A DNA stretch of 64,000 nt from Branchiostoma floridae (Eukaryota > Chordata > Leptocardii > Amphioxiformes > Branchiostomatidae): contig NC_049983.1 of the NCBI RefSeq assembly GCF_000003815.2, positions 3,037,928 to 3,101,927 on the forward strand. Reading direction: 5' to 3'. The notes beneath the pieces were generated by a model, which did no database searches, had not been told where the DNA came from, and saw only the letters and a list, made by a program, of their open reading frames with translations. The first letter of the stretch is position 1; every line of letters starts with the position of its first letter. Shown one piece after another: positions 13,278 to 25,652 of this stretch. The translations under genes and the position numbers were made by a program.

Positions 13278-14509
13278 TTTAACGTAAGTGGGGGAAAGGT
13301 ACACTTCCAATAGTGACACAATGTTTAAGCTGAGGAGACCGTACCATGTATCAAGTAAGTAAGTTTAGGGTGTAACGCTTTTAATCCTTTGACATGTGCA
13401 GACCTTTTACAAAATGTACATGTGCAGGGCAGTGTCTTTTTAGGAGTTACACTTTCATCCTGCGAATGTGTGACACCCCGGACCCTCCACATCTGTGTCA
13501 ATGAATCCGCAACAGGGAAACCTCACGTACGACACACGGCCTCTCACGTAGTACACGCTCCCCCCCGACATACTTCATGTCAGAGACTGGAGCAGGCAAA
13601 CATGCCTGTCCGTGTATCTGTTACCAACTCTGCCATGAGCTGTATTTGCACTGTGAGGTCACACCGGCTTCTCTAAATGTAGACCTGTACCAGCTTGCAC
13701 ACTTATGGACATACAGCACAGGAAAGACTGAATATCAAAAGAAACATAAATTCTGTAACTCTTCCTAGTGACTATCGCAAAAGTCCTTTGATTGAAAGAA
13801 GAAATACCAGACTACTACAAAAAATGTATATATATTATTGTTAAGTATTTGGAATTGACATTTGATTGATATACAACATACTGTATTAGATATCATGACC
13901 TTGCATTTATTATGAAAGTTAAACTTCTAGGCCCCAAAATTCAATGTTCAAAGACAATGTTGAAGTTTTATAAGGTCTATAGGATCTACTATATCTGTAA
14001 AATGATAGCTGAAAATAGTTTGACATGTATATTTATACTTGAATGCATGACTGTGTAGTTGATTCATATTTGGAAGTCAGCCCCAGGAAACATTGTATGG
14101 TCGTATCAAGTTACTATTTCAGTGGCACCTCATAAAGTTGACTTTTTGGGGTCTAAACTGGCTTAACGTTCAGTAAATTATCGACAGACTTTACATAAAC
14201 AAAACCAGAAGGAATTGGGGCGAATTGTTGGGTTACAGCAAGTTGGAGGCTACCCAGATGGTACCGGAAACTTTCAGCGACACCGCGCTCTCCAAATTCT
14301 CTGGCATCATTCCCATGAACCGACCAGACGTTTGTCCTTCAAACCTCCTCTAACCCTTTATCCCTGACCCACATGTAGACCGCTGGTTTCAAGTTTTCAC
14401 TTTCAAGTTTCTGAGGGCTCTAGTTAGCTTGAATTGTTTTACCCTTCATCCAAATTTCCAAGGACAGAGAAATCCTAGAGTAGAGAGAATTGTTTTTGTC
14501 AAGTATTTT

Positions 14510-14660
14510 TAACGAGTCGATGGATAGTGGTTTCAACTGAATTGTTTTCGATATGAACCACCATCCATCCATACTTGATATCCCTTAGTACCCTGTTTTT
14601 TAAAACAACGGATAATTATACACTGTAGTATGAAGGTTACCACAAGGATAAAGATGGTCT
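14510..14660 (+). mobile_element. MITE family A, decayed fragment
   Basis: Keeps the interior blocks gatggatagtggtttcaa, cttgatatcccttagtaccc and acaacggataatta, but both outer ends are degraded. Confidence 0.5.
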
Positions 14661-17154
14661 ACATGTAGCATTGTAAATTTGTCCCACTGTTTAGTTTCCA
14701 GGGCAGTGTTTGGGTGTGGTTTAATCAAATTTGAATATTTTTTTACATCTTTAGCAACAAACTTTCGCTGTCAAAGCTGACAAACTTGTTTTAACATTTT
14801 TCTGTGATGATTCTTTCAAATGGATGGAATGACGGGCACTGGTTAGAGCCCTGCCCCCCTCCCATGACCCTCCCCCTTTCCAAACTTGTTCGTCCTCGGA
14901 ATAATGTCCTGTCCCAGAGCAGAGCACAAACATGTCAAGTTGGCATCCAGACTTGTCTGGCTGAATGCCTAGCCTAAGATCTAAGACCTTAGATCCTTAA
15001 AGACACTGTAAAGATGCAGATTTCACCCTCCATTAGCGATACATGGGATCCAAGCCATTTTGAAACCTTCCTTTTCTTGAGTGTCTTCGCCACTTTAAGA
15101 TCCACCCCTATATCCAACACGTTTGGCTGACCTGGAATAAGTGACTAGGGATGTCTCCTGTCATGCCAGCTTCACGCAAACTAGCGATGTTGAAAATTCC
15201 TCGGAATTACCGTCTTGAAAGATTAACGCGATGACCCCATAGAGGGATGCTGCATATAGACACCCTCTTATCCAAACTGAAGACAGAGAGTCGGCTGATT
15301 CCCTTTTCTGAAGACACCCATGTGTCTTAGATAAAACAGTCTTTTGTATTTCCAAGCAAAAGATGATAGCCCCCTTAAGTACCATACCTGGATAACAGAT
15401 AAGAGGATGACACCATTCGGAAACAACTTAAGGAAAAAAGAGGCTTTGATCAGTATATTCCTGGGTGTGTCCGCAAAATTTTGGCAAGCACTGGCAATCC
15501 TTCTACATTGAAGGGCCTATTTAAGGGGAATTATCAGACAGGGCCTCAAGCCTACTTGGAGACTGATATTCTTGGAAAGGTTCTTGTTTAAATCATGTTT
15601 CACTTCATAGAGATCTCAACGTTACCATACGGTTGACTAGAAACACGGGATAATTCTGAAACATAAGATGATTCTAAGACAAGTTTATGGAAAATGATTA
15701 GCTGAATGGGAGTTTTGATATATGCTGGAGATTATGAGATCATTAATAAATCTGGATCTGAGACAGGTGCAGGTCTTAAAACTGCTATAATTATATGTCT
15801 GCAGATGTTAACCCTTCAATTCCTATGACTGATAAAAAGAAGGCTTTACAGTCAATTAGCCCTTGGTATTGCAAGTGTTACCACCCATTCCCAAAAAAAA
15901 ATTCCTATATTTTGCATGCAGACTTTCTTAATAAAAAAAAAAAGAGTTGTAAAATCTTTCAAGGGAGAAAGAAATAATAATTTCTTCTTTGTACCTTTTT
16001 CACTTTCTAGCAAGAAGAATATCTTTCTCTAGATAAATCTAAACTTTGAACTTCCTAGCGACCGCCCCCCTCCCCCTTTCCTCCACCCTTCATACCAACA
16101 ACAGGAAGGTGACATCTGAGCCGGCCTAACGTGTAAATACCTGTCCTTGTAGGGAGACTACGCCAGTTCCAAACATTCCAAAAAATCTTTTTTGTTTGCA
16201 ATTATCAGACGGAGGAATTTGGGTCCCCGGTTCCTTTGGGGCCCAGCCAAAAATACACATTGTCAAGTTCAGTGTCAATGTCTGCAGGGCCCAATATCTT
16301 AGGTAATATCAATCTCATGTTCAGCATAACAGCTGGGTCATTCAATACTAAAACTAGAAAGAAACATGTACATGCAAAGGTCTCATGGTACTTTTAAATT
16401 CTGCATTATTGTCTATTTTATTTTGGCTTCTTCCAAGACAGATGGACTTTCTTGTGAATGTGGTGTGCCATCTGTTCATGTGTACAATGTACGTGTACAG
16501 TGTACATCATGAAGTTAAAGAAGTTAATAAGCTGATCGCAATTTTTTAAAGCTTGAAACTGTATTGGCATAGCTTTTGCCGACATTCTATTTTATTCTAT
16601 TTTTTTTACCCATTTCAAAATGTTCCCGTGAACATTTAGTTTAGATGCACCAGTGAACTATTCAAAAAAATTTATTTCGAGGCCTGCAACCTTCCCAAGC
16701 AAGAAACAACTACAACAGTTACTGTATTACAACTACTCTTCAGCACTGTTAAATACATACATGTAGTGATGCTTGATGATTGGTCTGGGTACCATGGGGG
16801 ATCAAAGGGAGAGCTACAGTTTTACCTGCTTTGATTTCACCATAATAATACCTTGGGTCGAATCTCAGGGCTATTCTTGTAACTACATGTATATGGCAGC
16901 CTTGCCATTGCACACGTTTTCAACCAACCATGCGAGGACATTAAATCCTACTCTTTTTGATAAGTGTGTTGGGTTCTTTTACGTGTAGAGGTTTGACGCT
17001 TGAGACTTACAACTATTACTATTAGCTCTGTCATCCATAGGGCTGCTGGCATTAATGTCACCATCTACGTGTAAAATGGCAAATGCAATCCCTAACTATG
17101 TGTCTGAGCTGAGCCAACCCTAGTATTGAAATTGGGCCTACGGATTTACGATAT

Positions 17155-17173
17155 AGTAATAATAATAATAATA
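17155..17173 (+). repeat. AAT microsatellite
   Basis: Short run of taataataataataat in the intron. Confidence 0.85.
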
Positions 17174-18049
17174 TCGGGTGTATTTTGCAGCCAGTAGGTA
17201 CCCAAAGTGTGGGTAATGATAATGCATCAAAATTATATTTGTCTCTGTCATAAATATGATCTCTTTTCTTTTATGGCATTTGCAATCAACAGAATATTTG
17301 GCACTAATAGCTGCTTGCATATTATTAGAGGCCCTGTTTGTGTATTATTTTCTTCTGCTGCTACATGTACTGTAAATGCAGAAATGTTCACGGTGGATTA
17401 ATGTTCGGGGCATGCAGATATTGAAAGCCAAGAAATTGGATTGGCAAGGCTTCTTGAAAGTTTACAGAGCACACACTATAGGTCAAGATCAAAGAAGAAC
17501 TTGTGTATAAATGTGCCTGGAGGGAATGGACAGTCATGTCAGAGGTCATCTCAGTTTATTTCTAGACTTTTCTGAAGACTCTGGCTTCCACAAGCACACA
17601 TATCAATTGCTTGAATCTGTTTCTTGTTGATTATTACATAAACTACAACGTTATTCTTTGCAGTGAAACCGGAAATCACTAAGACACAAGATATATACTG
17701 ATTTTGTTTTTATGTCAACTATGTAGAGGATGTGATTTTTTTTACGTCAGCTATGTACAAAATGTAGAGGAACATAAAAACAACAAATCGTCTGGTTTAA
17801 AAGATGCCAGAAGTTCCACTTCTTCCATATATGGTATTCAAAGCCCGGAATGGCTAGGACTGGGAGCAAGTGGTACGGTCCAGGTGTTGCAGTGTACCTT
17901 TTGATGTTGTTTACACAGCATAGTAGAGGAGTCTATTAGAGGTAGTCTCATGAATAATAATGAAGTAGATGTCATTGTTATTCAAAAGCTAGCCCCCTGC
18001 CACTTTTGAAGAAAGTCCTATAGCTTTTTCTATAATGCTATACTAGATT

Positions 18050-18150
18050 CAGCAGTACTATAATTTATACAACTACTACATACTACTACTATTTACTACT
18101 AATACTATACTCTACTAAACCTACTACTACTAGAACTACTGCTTCTACTG
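18050..18150 (+). repeat. Degenerate TAC/TACT repeat
   Basis: Interrupted tac/act triplets (tactactactatttactac and similar). Simple-sequence, no coding evidence. Confidence 0.7.
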
Positions 18151-18335
18151 TTATATGGCAAACTTTGGTCAGTTATGACCAGTAATGACTGCTATAACAA
18201 CTACTATTACTAGTGCTAGTAACGAAGTTGTATCAAGTATGGACAAATTTCAAATTCAGTTAAACAATATCAGTAGCCTACATCTATGGCTATGTTACTA
18301 AATAAGAAAGCTATTTGTCAAGGTGTTATATATCA

Positions 18336-18706
18336 AAGTGATATCAAAGTATACGGGAAAGTGATATCAAAGTATACGGGAAAGTGATATCAAAGTATAT
18401 GGGAAAGTGATATCAAAGTATACGGGAAAGTGATATCAAAGTATACGGGAAAGTGATATCAAAGTATACGGGAAAGTGATATCAAAGTATACGGGAAAGT
18501 GATATCAAAGTATACGGGAAAGTGATATCAAAGTATACGGGAAAGTGATATCAAAGTATACGGGAAAGTGATATCAAAGTATACGGGAAAGTGATATCAA
18601 AGTATACGGGAAAGTGATATCAAAGTATACGGGAAAGTGATATCAAAGTATACGGGAAAGTGATATCAAAGTATACGGGAAAGTGATATCAAAGTATACG
18701 GGAAAG
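18336..18706 (+). repeat. Minisatellite, 23-base unit, about 16 near-perfect copies
   Basis: The unit reads gtgatatcaaagtatacg followed by ggaaa. Almost every copy is identical; one carries a single change (tatatggg). Such homogeneity points to recent expansion or ongoing conversion. There are no spacers, so it is not a CRISPR-like array. Confidence 0.97.
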
Positions 18707-19314
18707 GCGATAACTGATGACAGACCATATATAGGGAGCTTGAGGTAACTACCTAAGGAATTATCATAACAAACTTATATAACAGGTTTGACATGTTGTT
18801 ATGACATAACATTTGTTTTATTACAAATCATACTCAATTTTGAAATTAAACCCAATTTCCTATTTCTTTCCATCATAGTTTGATAAGCATTTTCCAGCTC
18901 TGTTGCATTCTCACATGTATGTATAAATATATATACCCACACCAACTGCCAGCTACCCTATCCAAAGTGTTACATGTCACGGCATCATGGTTTACTACGT
19001 CTAAGTACCGTTTAAATCTTACATTCTTCCCGCGATAAACTCCGCATTCTTGCCCCTTGGCTCGCTTCGCCACTTCCCAATCGGGAGGCACAACTTGTCT
19101 CTCTCCCTTCTAGCTTACAGTATTTCTGTGAAATCTTTGTATAAATAACGTTGGGGGATGTCTGGGATACTTGTCCTCAAAGCCATTGGCAGTGTCACTG
19201 GTGTTAATGGCTCGTGAAGGAGAGAACTATAACATCTGCGTATCTACCGCAGCTGTCGTCTTGCTGTTGTTTTCAGTTTGACCAGGCTTTGATAATGGTA
19301 GCTGGGAATGTAAC

Positions 19315-19525
19315 GCTAGTTCACCTTTATTTATTGGGTAACCTTTATCCGTTGTATTTAGAACTAGGGTGTTTAGGGATATTGAGTCTATGGATGGTGG
19401 TTTCAAACTGCAATATTTTGAAAAAAATGCAAATCGAAACCAACATCCACCGACTTGATATCCCTAGATACCACATTTTTAGGTACAACGGATATAGGTT
19501 ACCCCACGAATAAAGGTGAACTAGC
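19315..19525 (+). mobile_element. MITE family A, copy 3
   Basis: Well-preserved inverted ends gctagttcacctttattt and gaataaaggtgaactagc, with ggtaacctttatccgttg and its complement inside. It directly abuts the GTAAAT-family MITE at 19528. Confidence 0.92.
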
Positions 19526-19527
19526 GT

Positions 19528-19733
19528 TACTGTAAATACGGCAATGTTCGCGATGGTTGTATCTTAAACTTTGCAGTTTTTTGCGGTGGCCACTTCACCG
19601 TGAACTCAAAACAACTGCAAACATTTTTCTATTACTAACAGTATGTGACTATAGCATATGGCACTGCTGTGAACTCAAAACCACTGCAAACACTCCATTT
19701 TATCTCTACTGCAAAATTAAATGCATTTACAGT
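19528..19733 (+). mobile_element. MITE family B (tactgtaaat ends), copy 1
   Basis: Left end tactgtaaatacggcaatg, right end aaatgcatttacagta. Interior blocks gcggtggccacttcaccgtg and ccactgcaaacactcc recall the copy at 23676. Confidence 0.75.
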
Positions 19734-20376
19734 ATCTGTTGCCTGGCAATAATACGGCAATCATTTGCTAATCTTTCAAAAGAAATCGGTGGGAAATTGT
19801 CAGGTGTGTAATGTAAATAACCCGCCAACATTTTGTCATTGTCAAAGTTCTGCACCAGTCAAGTGGAATGAAATTACAAAATCACCAATTATTAAGTATA
19901 CAAAATAATGTCACACAACAATTTCACACAACAAAGTTAACTACTTGGGGGGCTTTTGAGATTTAGTCTTTTCAGAGTTCTTTTGTGATGTGACTGATTG
20001 TGTTGATTAAAATGTTACAAGACACAGTTATAAATGGGTCTAAGATATAGTGATGCCCCCTGTCCCTGTTTTAAGGTGCTGCAGTGTACACCACAGACAT
20101 TCTACACCTTACATGACATGACATTATACATTGACATACACCCAGGGCAAAAAAATGTCTAGTCATTCGAGATGCCTATATCCTGAATTCTACAAATTGC
20201 AGTTTCTTGGTATATTTTTATCCCATTGATTGTGTCAACTGTTTATATATGCTGATTGTTTAAGTTAGATTTGTACTCTACTTTGGCACTGTCATCCATT
20301 GATATCGACATTGCCTTCAGTTTTGTTTGTTCTACATGATTTGTTTGTTAACAAAACTACTGTTGTTTCCTCGCAG

Positions 20377-20474
20377 GCCTGTGCCCTGACTGGGAGGACT
20401 GGAACCCCAATGATAAGGTGAAGAACTGTGAGGAGGCCATGGACTTGGCCGACAAGTGGCTGGGAGTTCCCAAG
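20377..20474 (+). CDS. Filamin exon: middle of CH2
   Basis: Acceptor is cctcgcag and donor is gtaggc; the exon takes phase 1 and leaves phase 0. The 32 complete codons read [12 protein letters not shown], then [15 protein letters not shown]. This is the conserved core of filamin CH2 (vertebrates have LCPDW.SWD and A..WLG.PQ). It joins the previous exon to give the continuous motif CAPG-LCPDW. The intron before it is about 13 kb, the longest in the window. Confidence 0.96.
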
Positions 20475-20727
20475 GTAGGCTTGCTATGTTGTATAATGTC
20501 TAACTGGTTCTTGAACTGTTAGCTATTACAATTGTTATGGAATCTGTATATGATATTATAATAGAAACTTAGAGAATATGATACAGCCTACCCTGTCTGT
20601 GATGGTTGGTTGAAGGGATCGAAAGAAAGTGTCAATTGAAAGAGATCTCCATCCAGTTAATATGTCACTGCCATGAGGAAGACCTTCTAAGTTGGTTGTA
20701 ACAGAGAGGACAGACCCAATGTGCTGA

Positions 20728-21088
20728 CAGGGCTCGAAATTAATTTTGGGGATTAGGTGCACTGGTGCACCCAGCTTAAAAAATTGGGTGCACCAAAATT
20801 TTTTTGGGTGCACCACTTAGATTTAAGTAGAATGTCAGAAAAACCTAATAACAAAACTTAGTTACAAGCTATCAAATTCTTTAACAAGAAGCATGACAGA
20901 CATTTTTATTATCTTTCAAATATTTAGATGTCAAGAATATGATGTCTACTAATATACTTGATATCTTTACATACATAAACCTTAGAAAATATTTGGGTGC
21001 ACCCTGTGCACCCACAGAAAATAATTGGGTGCACAGCTCCAATTTTGGGTGCACCTGGGTGCACATGCACCTAGTATTTCGAGCCCTG
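20728..21088 (+). mobile_element. hAT-like MITE (CAGGGCTCGAAAT family), copy 2
   Basis: Left end CAGGGCTCGAAATTAAT, right end AGTATTTCGAGCCCTG, 361 bases. Subterminal regions repeat gggtgcacc in both orientations. The family is recognised by its termini shared with 1809-2121. No coding capacity. Confidence 0.78.
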
Positions 21089-21293
21089 GCTGAGTATATG
21101 TACACTGGTTGATGAGCGAATCCCTATAGCTCTTTCTGACAAACACAATGAACAGTGGTCCATGGCTTGACGTCCCTTCCTTAGGACTGCAACTCTTTCC
21201 GGTAGTGTTCTTGTCGAGTGAGTGACACAGCCTGGATCAAATCCATGGCTTCTAGTTCTAGAGGCAGACTAGGGGCTAACTCCTGGACTACCC

Positions 21294-21411
21294 TAGCCTG
21301 GTATCCAGCCGTATTATAGCTCGCTAGTCTCTCCCATCCTTTCCGCAAATACGGAGAGGACAGAAGAGACTCGGGAGCTACCGAGGTATAATATGGCTGG
21401 ATACTAGGCTA
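21294..21411 (+). mobile_element. Palindromic MITE (TAGCCTGG family), copy 2
   Basis: Left tagcctggtatccagccgta, right atggctggatactaggcta, a diverged hairpin. Flanked on both sides by GGACTACCC (9 bases, or 8 if one G belongs to the element). Confidence 0.88.
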
Positions 21412-21557
21412 GGACTACCCACAATACAAATTGTTGGTTGAGTTCTATAGAATACTGCAGTAGGATGCATCACACACACTCAATATCAGGTTTAGCGTCC
21501 ATTGTTTATGTTTCATTCTTGATTACTGTCTGAAACATATGACATTTCCTTCCTCAG

Positions 21558-21686
21558 CTCCTGAGCCCAGAGGACATGGCCAGCCCCCATGTGGATGACC
21601 TCAGTGTGATGACCTACGTCTCACAGTTCCCACAGGCCAAGCTCAAGCCTGGTGCTCCCCTCAGACCCAAGACTAACCCCAACAAG
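21558..21686 (+). CDS. Filamin exon: end of CH2 and linker to Ig repeat 1
   Basis: Acceptor is tcctcag and donor is gtaaga; phase 0 at both ends, 43 codons. It encodes [20 protein letters not shown], followed by [15 protein letters not shown] and RPKTNPNK. This is the C-terminal helix of CH2 and the start of the linker, very close to vertebrate filamins ([24 protein letters not shown]). It completes the actin-binding domain. Confidence 0.97.
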
Positions 21687-23383
21687 GTAAGATATGCAAT
21701 TATGTATATTGTTATCCATATTCCTTATCACTCAGTGTACCACCCCGACCGTAAATAGGATCGCTGGAAGGAGGTTGATCCGACCCGCGCAAGGGTTGGG
21801 ACCGATTGTGATCCGAAATACACTGTTCTGTCTGTATCTTAAGTATGTCATGCCCACCCGAGAAAATAGAGACGTTTCAGTGCAAAATGCACTTCAAGTT
21901 GAAACAAATTTTTGTACTGGAACAAAAAATTGTAGCAACACCAATTTCAATGTCTAAATCTGGTATTAAAAACAAAACAATAATATTATTATTGACAACA
22001 GCGTACTCAAAGTTTGCATGCATTCGAACAATTGTATGGAAACTTGTGTGATAAGTTGTATTGAAGTTATCGCGGCTCAACTGGTTATCATCTGATCAGG
22101 AAGAGACACTCACAGTGTTTGTGTCAGGTTGTTTGGCCAACAGAACCATGATATCTGAAGCAGGACTCAACTGTTATCACCAACACAGGAAAACTTTGGA
22201 CAGAAACCAAAATTTTGGCTGAAAAGTGCCAGGCAATTGGAACTCACACTCACTCACTTTAGATTAAACAAAACAAACAATCTACAGCTTCTATTACATC
22301 ACTTGTTGAATCCTGCTTCTGCTTTGTAATGAATTCCGATCCGATGAACTTTCAAGCACAATGACATCCAACAATATCAGTACTTTGACATGAAACAGCA
22401 ACAGATTGTTAAGGTCAAGGGTGAAAGGTTAACATTTACATGTAGGTGATAGCACTCCTTTCATTCTATCCATACCTTTTTCAACCATTTATTATGATCA
22501 GGATTGTTTTTTTCATAACGTCAACTGTTACCATTTATCCTGACAGGCCCCAGCAGCACCACCAGCACAGCCAAATAAGGTCAACACCAGAATAATCATG
22601 TTCGGTTGCCTTGAAGGGTTCTAAGATTGTAGTGTTTTTTGTGCTATATTAAAGTTTGAAGGGAGCGCTCTGTGATGTTGAGTTTTCTGTTAAAATGGAT
22701 GCAGGATATTTAAGCTGTGGTATTGCCTGGTGACTGCTTGATAGTGTATGTGTAGACTGCGGTTGATCGAGTGTGGAGTACATTGTAGGAATAGAAATGT
22801 AACGCAAACTATCCCCAACCCAATAACCCCCCCCCTCCCCCTTTATCCTAACATTTGTAGTATCCCTGGGCTGTGAAACAAGACCCCCTCCCTCCCTTGC
22901 ATCCTGATTTTGAGTTTTATCCCTTCTGAAAAAGGGACCCCCTCCCCCCCTGCATTTTTTGACATCTGTGTCATACCATAAGAACTTTGCATCATGTAAA
23001 ATGCTCCATTTGTTCTGATGCGCTGGGCTTCCAAACATACTATTTGGTAGAAGATATTTAAGGTTACACCAGTTTATTTTCTTGGTCCTCAAACATTTTA
23101 AGTTCTAAATTCATGAATGGATCAGGAAGAATACAAGATAAAAACAGAGGGCTGGGAGAAGTTTTTGAAAATGTGTGTTCTAGTGCCTAGTCTTGCCTAC
23201 ATTTTATCAGACTTTTCGTCTTGGTCTTCCAGTTAACTTTGACTTTATTTCAATCCACATATAGTTAAGCATTAGCGTAAAAAACCTGAGGACCAAGAAA
23301 TGAAATTGGTGTGGCAAGAGGGCGAATAATTGAGCATAGGATATGAATGTTAACACCCGTTGGCCCGCGTGTTTGCCATCCAG
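21687..23383 (+). other. Intron between CH2 and repeat 1
   Basis: Contains only the weak microexon candidate at 22547. C-rich blocks near 22826-22950 give a long minus-strand open frame with no coding features. Confidence 0.65.
22547..22579 (+). CDS. Candidate optional microexon in the CH2-Ig1 linker
   Basis: A 33-base stretch after the acceptor atcctgacag reads APAAPPAQPNK in phase 0 and could be inserted in frame between NPNK (previous exon) and VRVFGKG (next exon). It ends in the same tripeptide PNK as the previous exon. The donor would be gtcaac, which is weak. In favour are the symmetric phase, the length divisible by three and the Ala/Pro-rich linker-like composition. Against are the poor donor and the absence of this segment in the vertebrate linkers I know. 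Confidence 0.4.
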
Positions 23384-23599
23384 GTTCGTGTCTTCGGCAA
23401 GGGCGTGGAAGCGACCGGAAACCAGGTGGGCAGCCCCGCCCCCTTCACCATCGACACGTTCAGCGCCGGTGGCGGAGACATCAAGGTTTCCGTGGAGAAC
23501 CCTCGCGGGAAACAGGAGCAGTTCAAACTGGAAGAGAACCTGAACAAGGCTAAGACATACACCTGTACCTACACACCTACCATGGAGGGCACCTATGTG
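23384..23599 (+). CDS. Filamin exon: Ig repeat 1, main part
   Basis: Acceptor is gccatccag and donor is gtaaga; phase 0 to phase 0, 72 codons. It begins VRVFGKGVEATGNQVGSPA, the position of vertebrate ARAYGPGIEPTG that opens repeat 1. It continues FTIDTFSAGGGDIKVSVENP and ends with TYTCTYTPTMEGTYV, the strand F region. The last strand and the SPF motif of the domain are in the next exon. Confidence 0.96.
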
Positions 23600-23675
23600 G
23601 TAAGATGCAATGTATTACACATGTATCTAGTACACATTGTCAACAACCATGCATGGAATGCGCCTATATACGATG

Positions 23676-23887
23676 TACTGTAAATGTATTTAAGTTCGCG
23701 GGGATTTAATTTCGCGGTAGCGGGAAAAAGGACATTTCGCGGTGGATTTAAGTTCGCGGTAACACCATAGACTGCAATCTAATGTCATAATAGAAAAATG
23801 TTCGCGGTGGTTTTAAATTCGCGGTGAAGTGGTCACCGCAAAAACCGCGAACATTAATCCACCGCGAACATTTCTGCATTTACAGTA
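23676..23887 (+). mobile_element. MITE family B (tactgtaaat ends), copy 2
   Basis: Ends tactgtaaatgtatttaag and gcatttacagta. The interior has many copies of ttcgcggt and its complement, including ggtggattaagttcgcgg-like blocks. Related fragments occur near 17366-17405 and 35940-36020. Confidence 0.8.
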
Positions 23888-24386
23888 CATGTATCTGGTA
23901 AGATACTGTCTGGTGCTCTTCTTAAAATTTCTGACTCTTGGGACCTTGCTGTAACCACCCCTGCAAGTCAATACCAGCTGTATTGTACTCAAACAACAGG
24001 AGCTAATTGACAATCTTGTGTTGACTTCTATCGAACCATCTTAGAATTGTCTTCACCTTTTGGTTTTGGTTTAAAACCTGGTAAATGAGACCCCAAATCT
24101 GATCATTTGCTGTTTTCGTCACAACCTACATGTATAGCCACCAACACCCCAAATACAAGTATAATTATAAGTCTCCAATCCTTTCACTCAGCCATTGTTG
24201 AGTCATCTTGGCAACCAACAGACACACAAACAATGCTGTCTAAAATATATAACCTTTACAGTGAATGTTCATGTGATAAAACCAGTTGGTAAGGGTGTAA
24301 TGAAGAAAACCATCAGTTCTATAATTTTCAAGTCAAGGATCCAATAGAATGGAATGGAATGAAATATGCACTTTTTGTGTTCACAG

Positions 24387-24549
24387 GTGAAAGTGATCTT
24401 TGCTGGCAAGGAAGTGCCCAAGAGCCCCTTCAAGGTGGGCGTGGCCGCAAGCAAGAGCGACCCCAGCAAGTGCTCGGCCAAGGGACCCGGGCTCGAATCC
24501 GCCGGCGTCGTGGCGAACAAGGCGACGTACTTCGACATCTTTACAGCAG
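24387..24549 (+). CDS. Filamin exon: end of Ig repeat 1 and start of repeat 2
   Basis: Acceptor is tgttcacag and donor is gtgaga; phase 0 to phase 1. VKVIFAGKEVPKSPFKVGVA closes repeat 1 and DPSKCSAKGPGLESAG opens repeat 2, followed by ANKATYFDIFTAG. The vertebrate equivalent is ANKPTYFDIYTAG, so repeat numbering is clear. The exon ends in the loop after strand B of repeat 2, a site where this gene repeatedly places phase 1 introns. Confidence 0.96.
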
Positions 24550-25077
24550 GTGAGACAAAATCCTGGGCGGAGATACTCTGATATACTACAAATTTTTAGG
24601 TCGTTGTAATAGTTGTAATAATTGTCTTCTGTTCCGATTGTTGTCAGGAAAATAAGCATGACATTAGTATAGATCTTTGGTCAACTTCTGTGTTGTGGCG
24701 TCTTGCACTTATGTGAAAATACATGGTAGGTTTGAGTACACATTATAACTACTTGTTTTCACGACTTAGCTGCAGTTTGTGTGTATTAACATCCTTCGGT
24801 ATTTGGTACTCAGGCTTAAATCATGGTTTTAGCCAGCCACATGTATCAATGTTTTCAGCGAATCTTTCTTGCACTCTAAAGTCCTAAAAGGTTTCGCACA
24901 AAAGGCACCACTACGTATACAGCTATGTACCTGCACAGATTCATCATTGAAAATAATGACTTCTGCGATGCTTCTTTGGTCTTCTCTTGCCCCCCCTCCT
25001 CACACCCTGGGTGCGGTTTTACCCCTCACTGAATGCATGACTGTTTTCTGTTGGCTGGCTTGCCTGGATCGAACCAG

Positions 25078-25137
25078 TCGGTGAAGACGCCGGTCTTGTG
25101 CGAACCAAAGCGGCCCGTATGGAACAAACGCACAATG
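25078..25137 (+). CDS. Candidate small cassette exon inside Ig repeat 2
   Basis: A 60-base segment between a possible acceptor (gatcgaaccag) and a possible donor (gtaaac) is open in the required phase (1 in, 1 out). It would add VGEDAGLVRTKAARMEQTHN in the loop between the two exons of repeat 2. No homology is recognised. Phase and length fit, but such a fit can occur by chance and the polypyrimidine tract is only moderate. Confidence 0.3.
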
Positions 25138-25652
25138 GTAAACATAAGCAACGGTAAACGTAAACAAGGAACGCAGAAAACGCTAGCAATACTTGTACTC
25201 GGAAGGTGCCTAATTTGTTGTTGCAAGCTTTCACACTTATAGTATGCTTACTAGCTAGCGCAGCATGCCTTCTTTGCAGACTTTTTGTGGTTGTACTTAC
25301 ATATCGTTTATTTTGTTCAGTGCTTGCTTACAAGTTTGCATGGTCTTTTCCCCAATCATATTTCTAGATAGAATTAGTAATACGTTATTTGTACTATACT
25401 TAAATAGCAGTTAAAACAAAATACAATGTATGTATGTCATGTTACTGTTCAAAGATACTGGTGACTGAAAACATTAAGCATTGGTACATAATGTACTAAA
25501 TTAAATGTTGGTGACTTGTTACCAGCAGATAGAGCTGTTTCACAGTAATCTAACGAAGATTTTTGCTGTACTGTAAACTGCATGAAAGATACTGATTAAT
25601 CAATTTAGTCTATCAGAGAAAGGAGCTTTACTTACAGTAATAATCTGATAAC

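Larger units (their letters stand above)
7335..20376 (+). other. 13 kb intron; no coding exon found
   Basis: Contains MITEs, minisatellites and homopolymer runs listed separately. Segments about 7420-8030, 8060-11840, 11955-12620, 14670-18330 and 19735-20370 show no recognisable gene. A short similarity (aatattttgcagccagtagg-like, tgcagccagtaggtaccca) is shared between about 17185 and 33700, a further dispersed repeat. Confidence 0.7.
20475..21557 (+). other. Intron between CH2 exons
   Basis: Holds the MITEs at 20728 and 21294; the rest shows nothing recognisable. Confidence 0.7.

Noticed and set aside
18336-18706. CRISPR-like array
   Set aside because: Units are directly adjacent with no unique spacers, in a eukaryotic intron; it is a minisatellite.
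22649-23092. 147-codon minus-strand open frame
   Set aside because: Driven by C-rich runs in an intron; no homology, no splice or promoter context.
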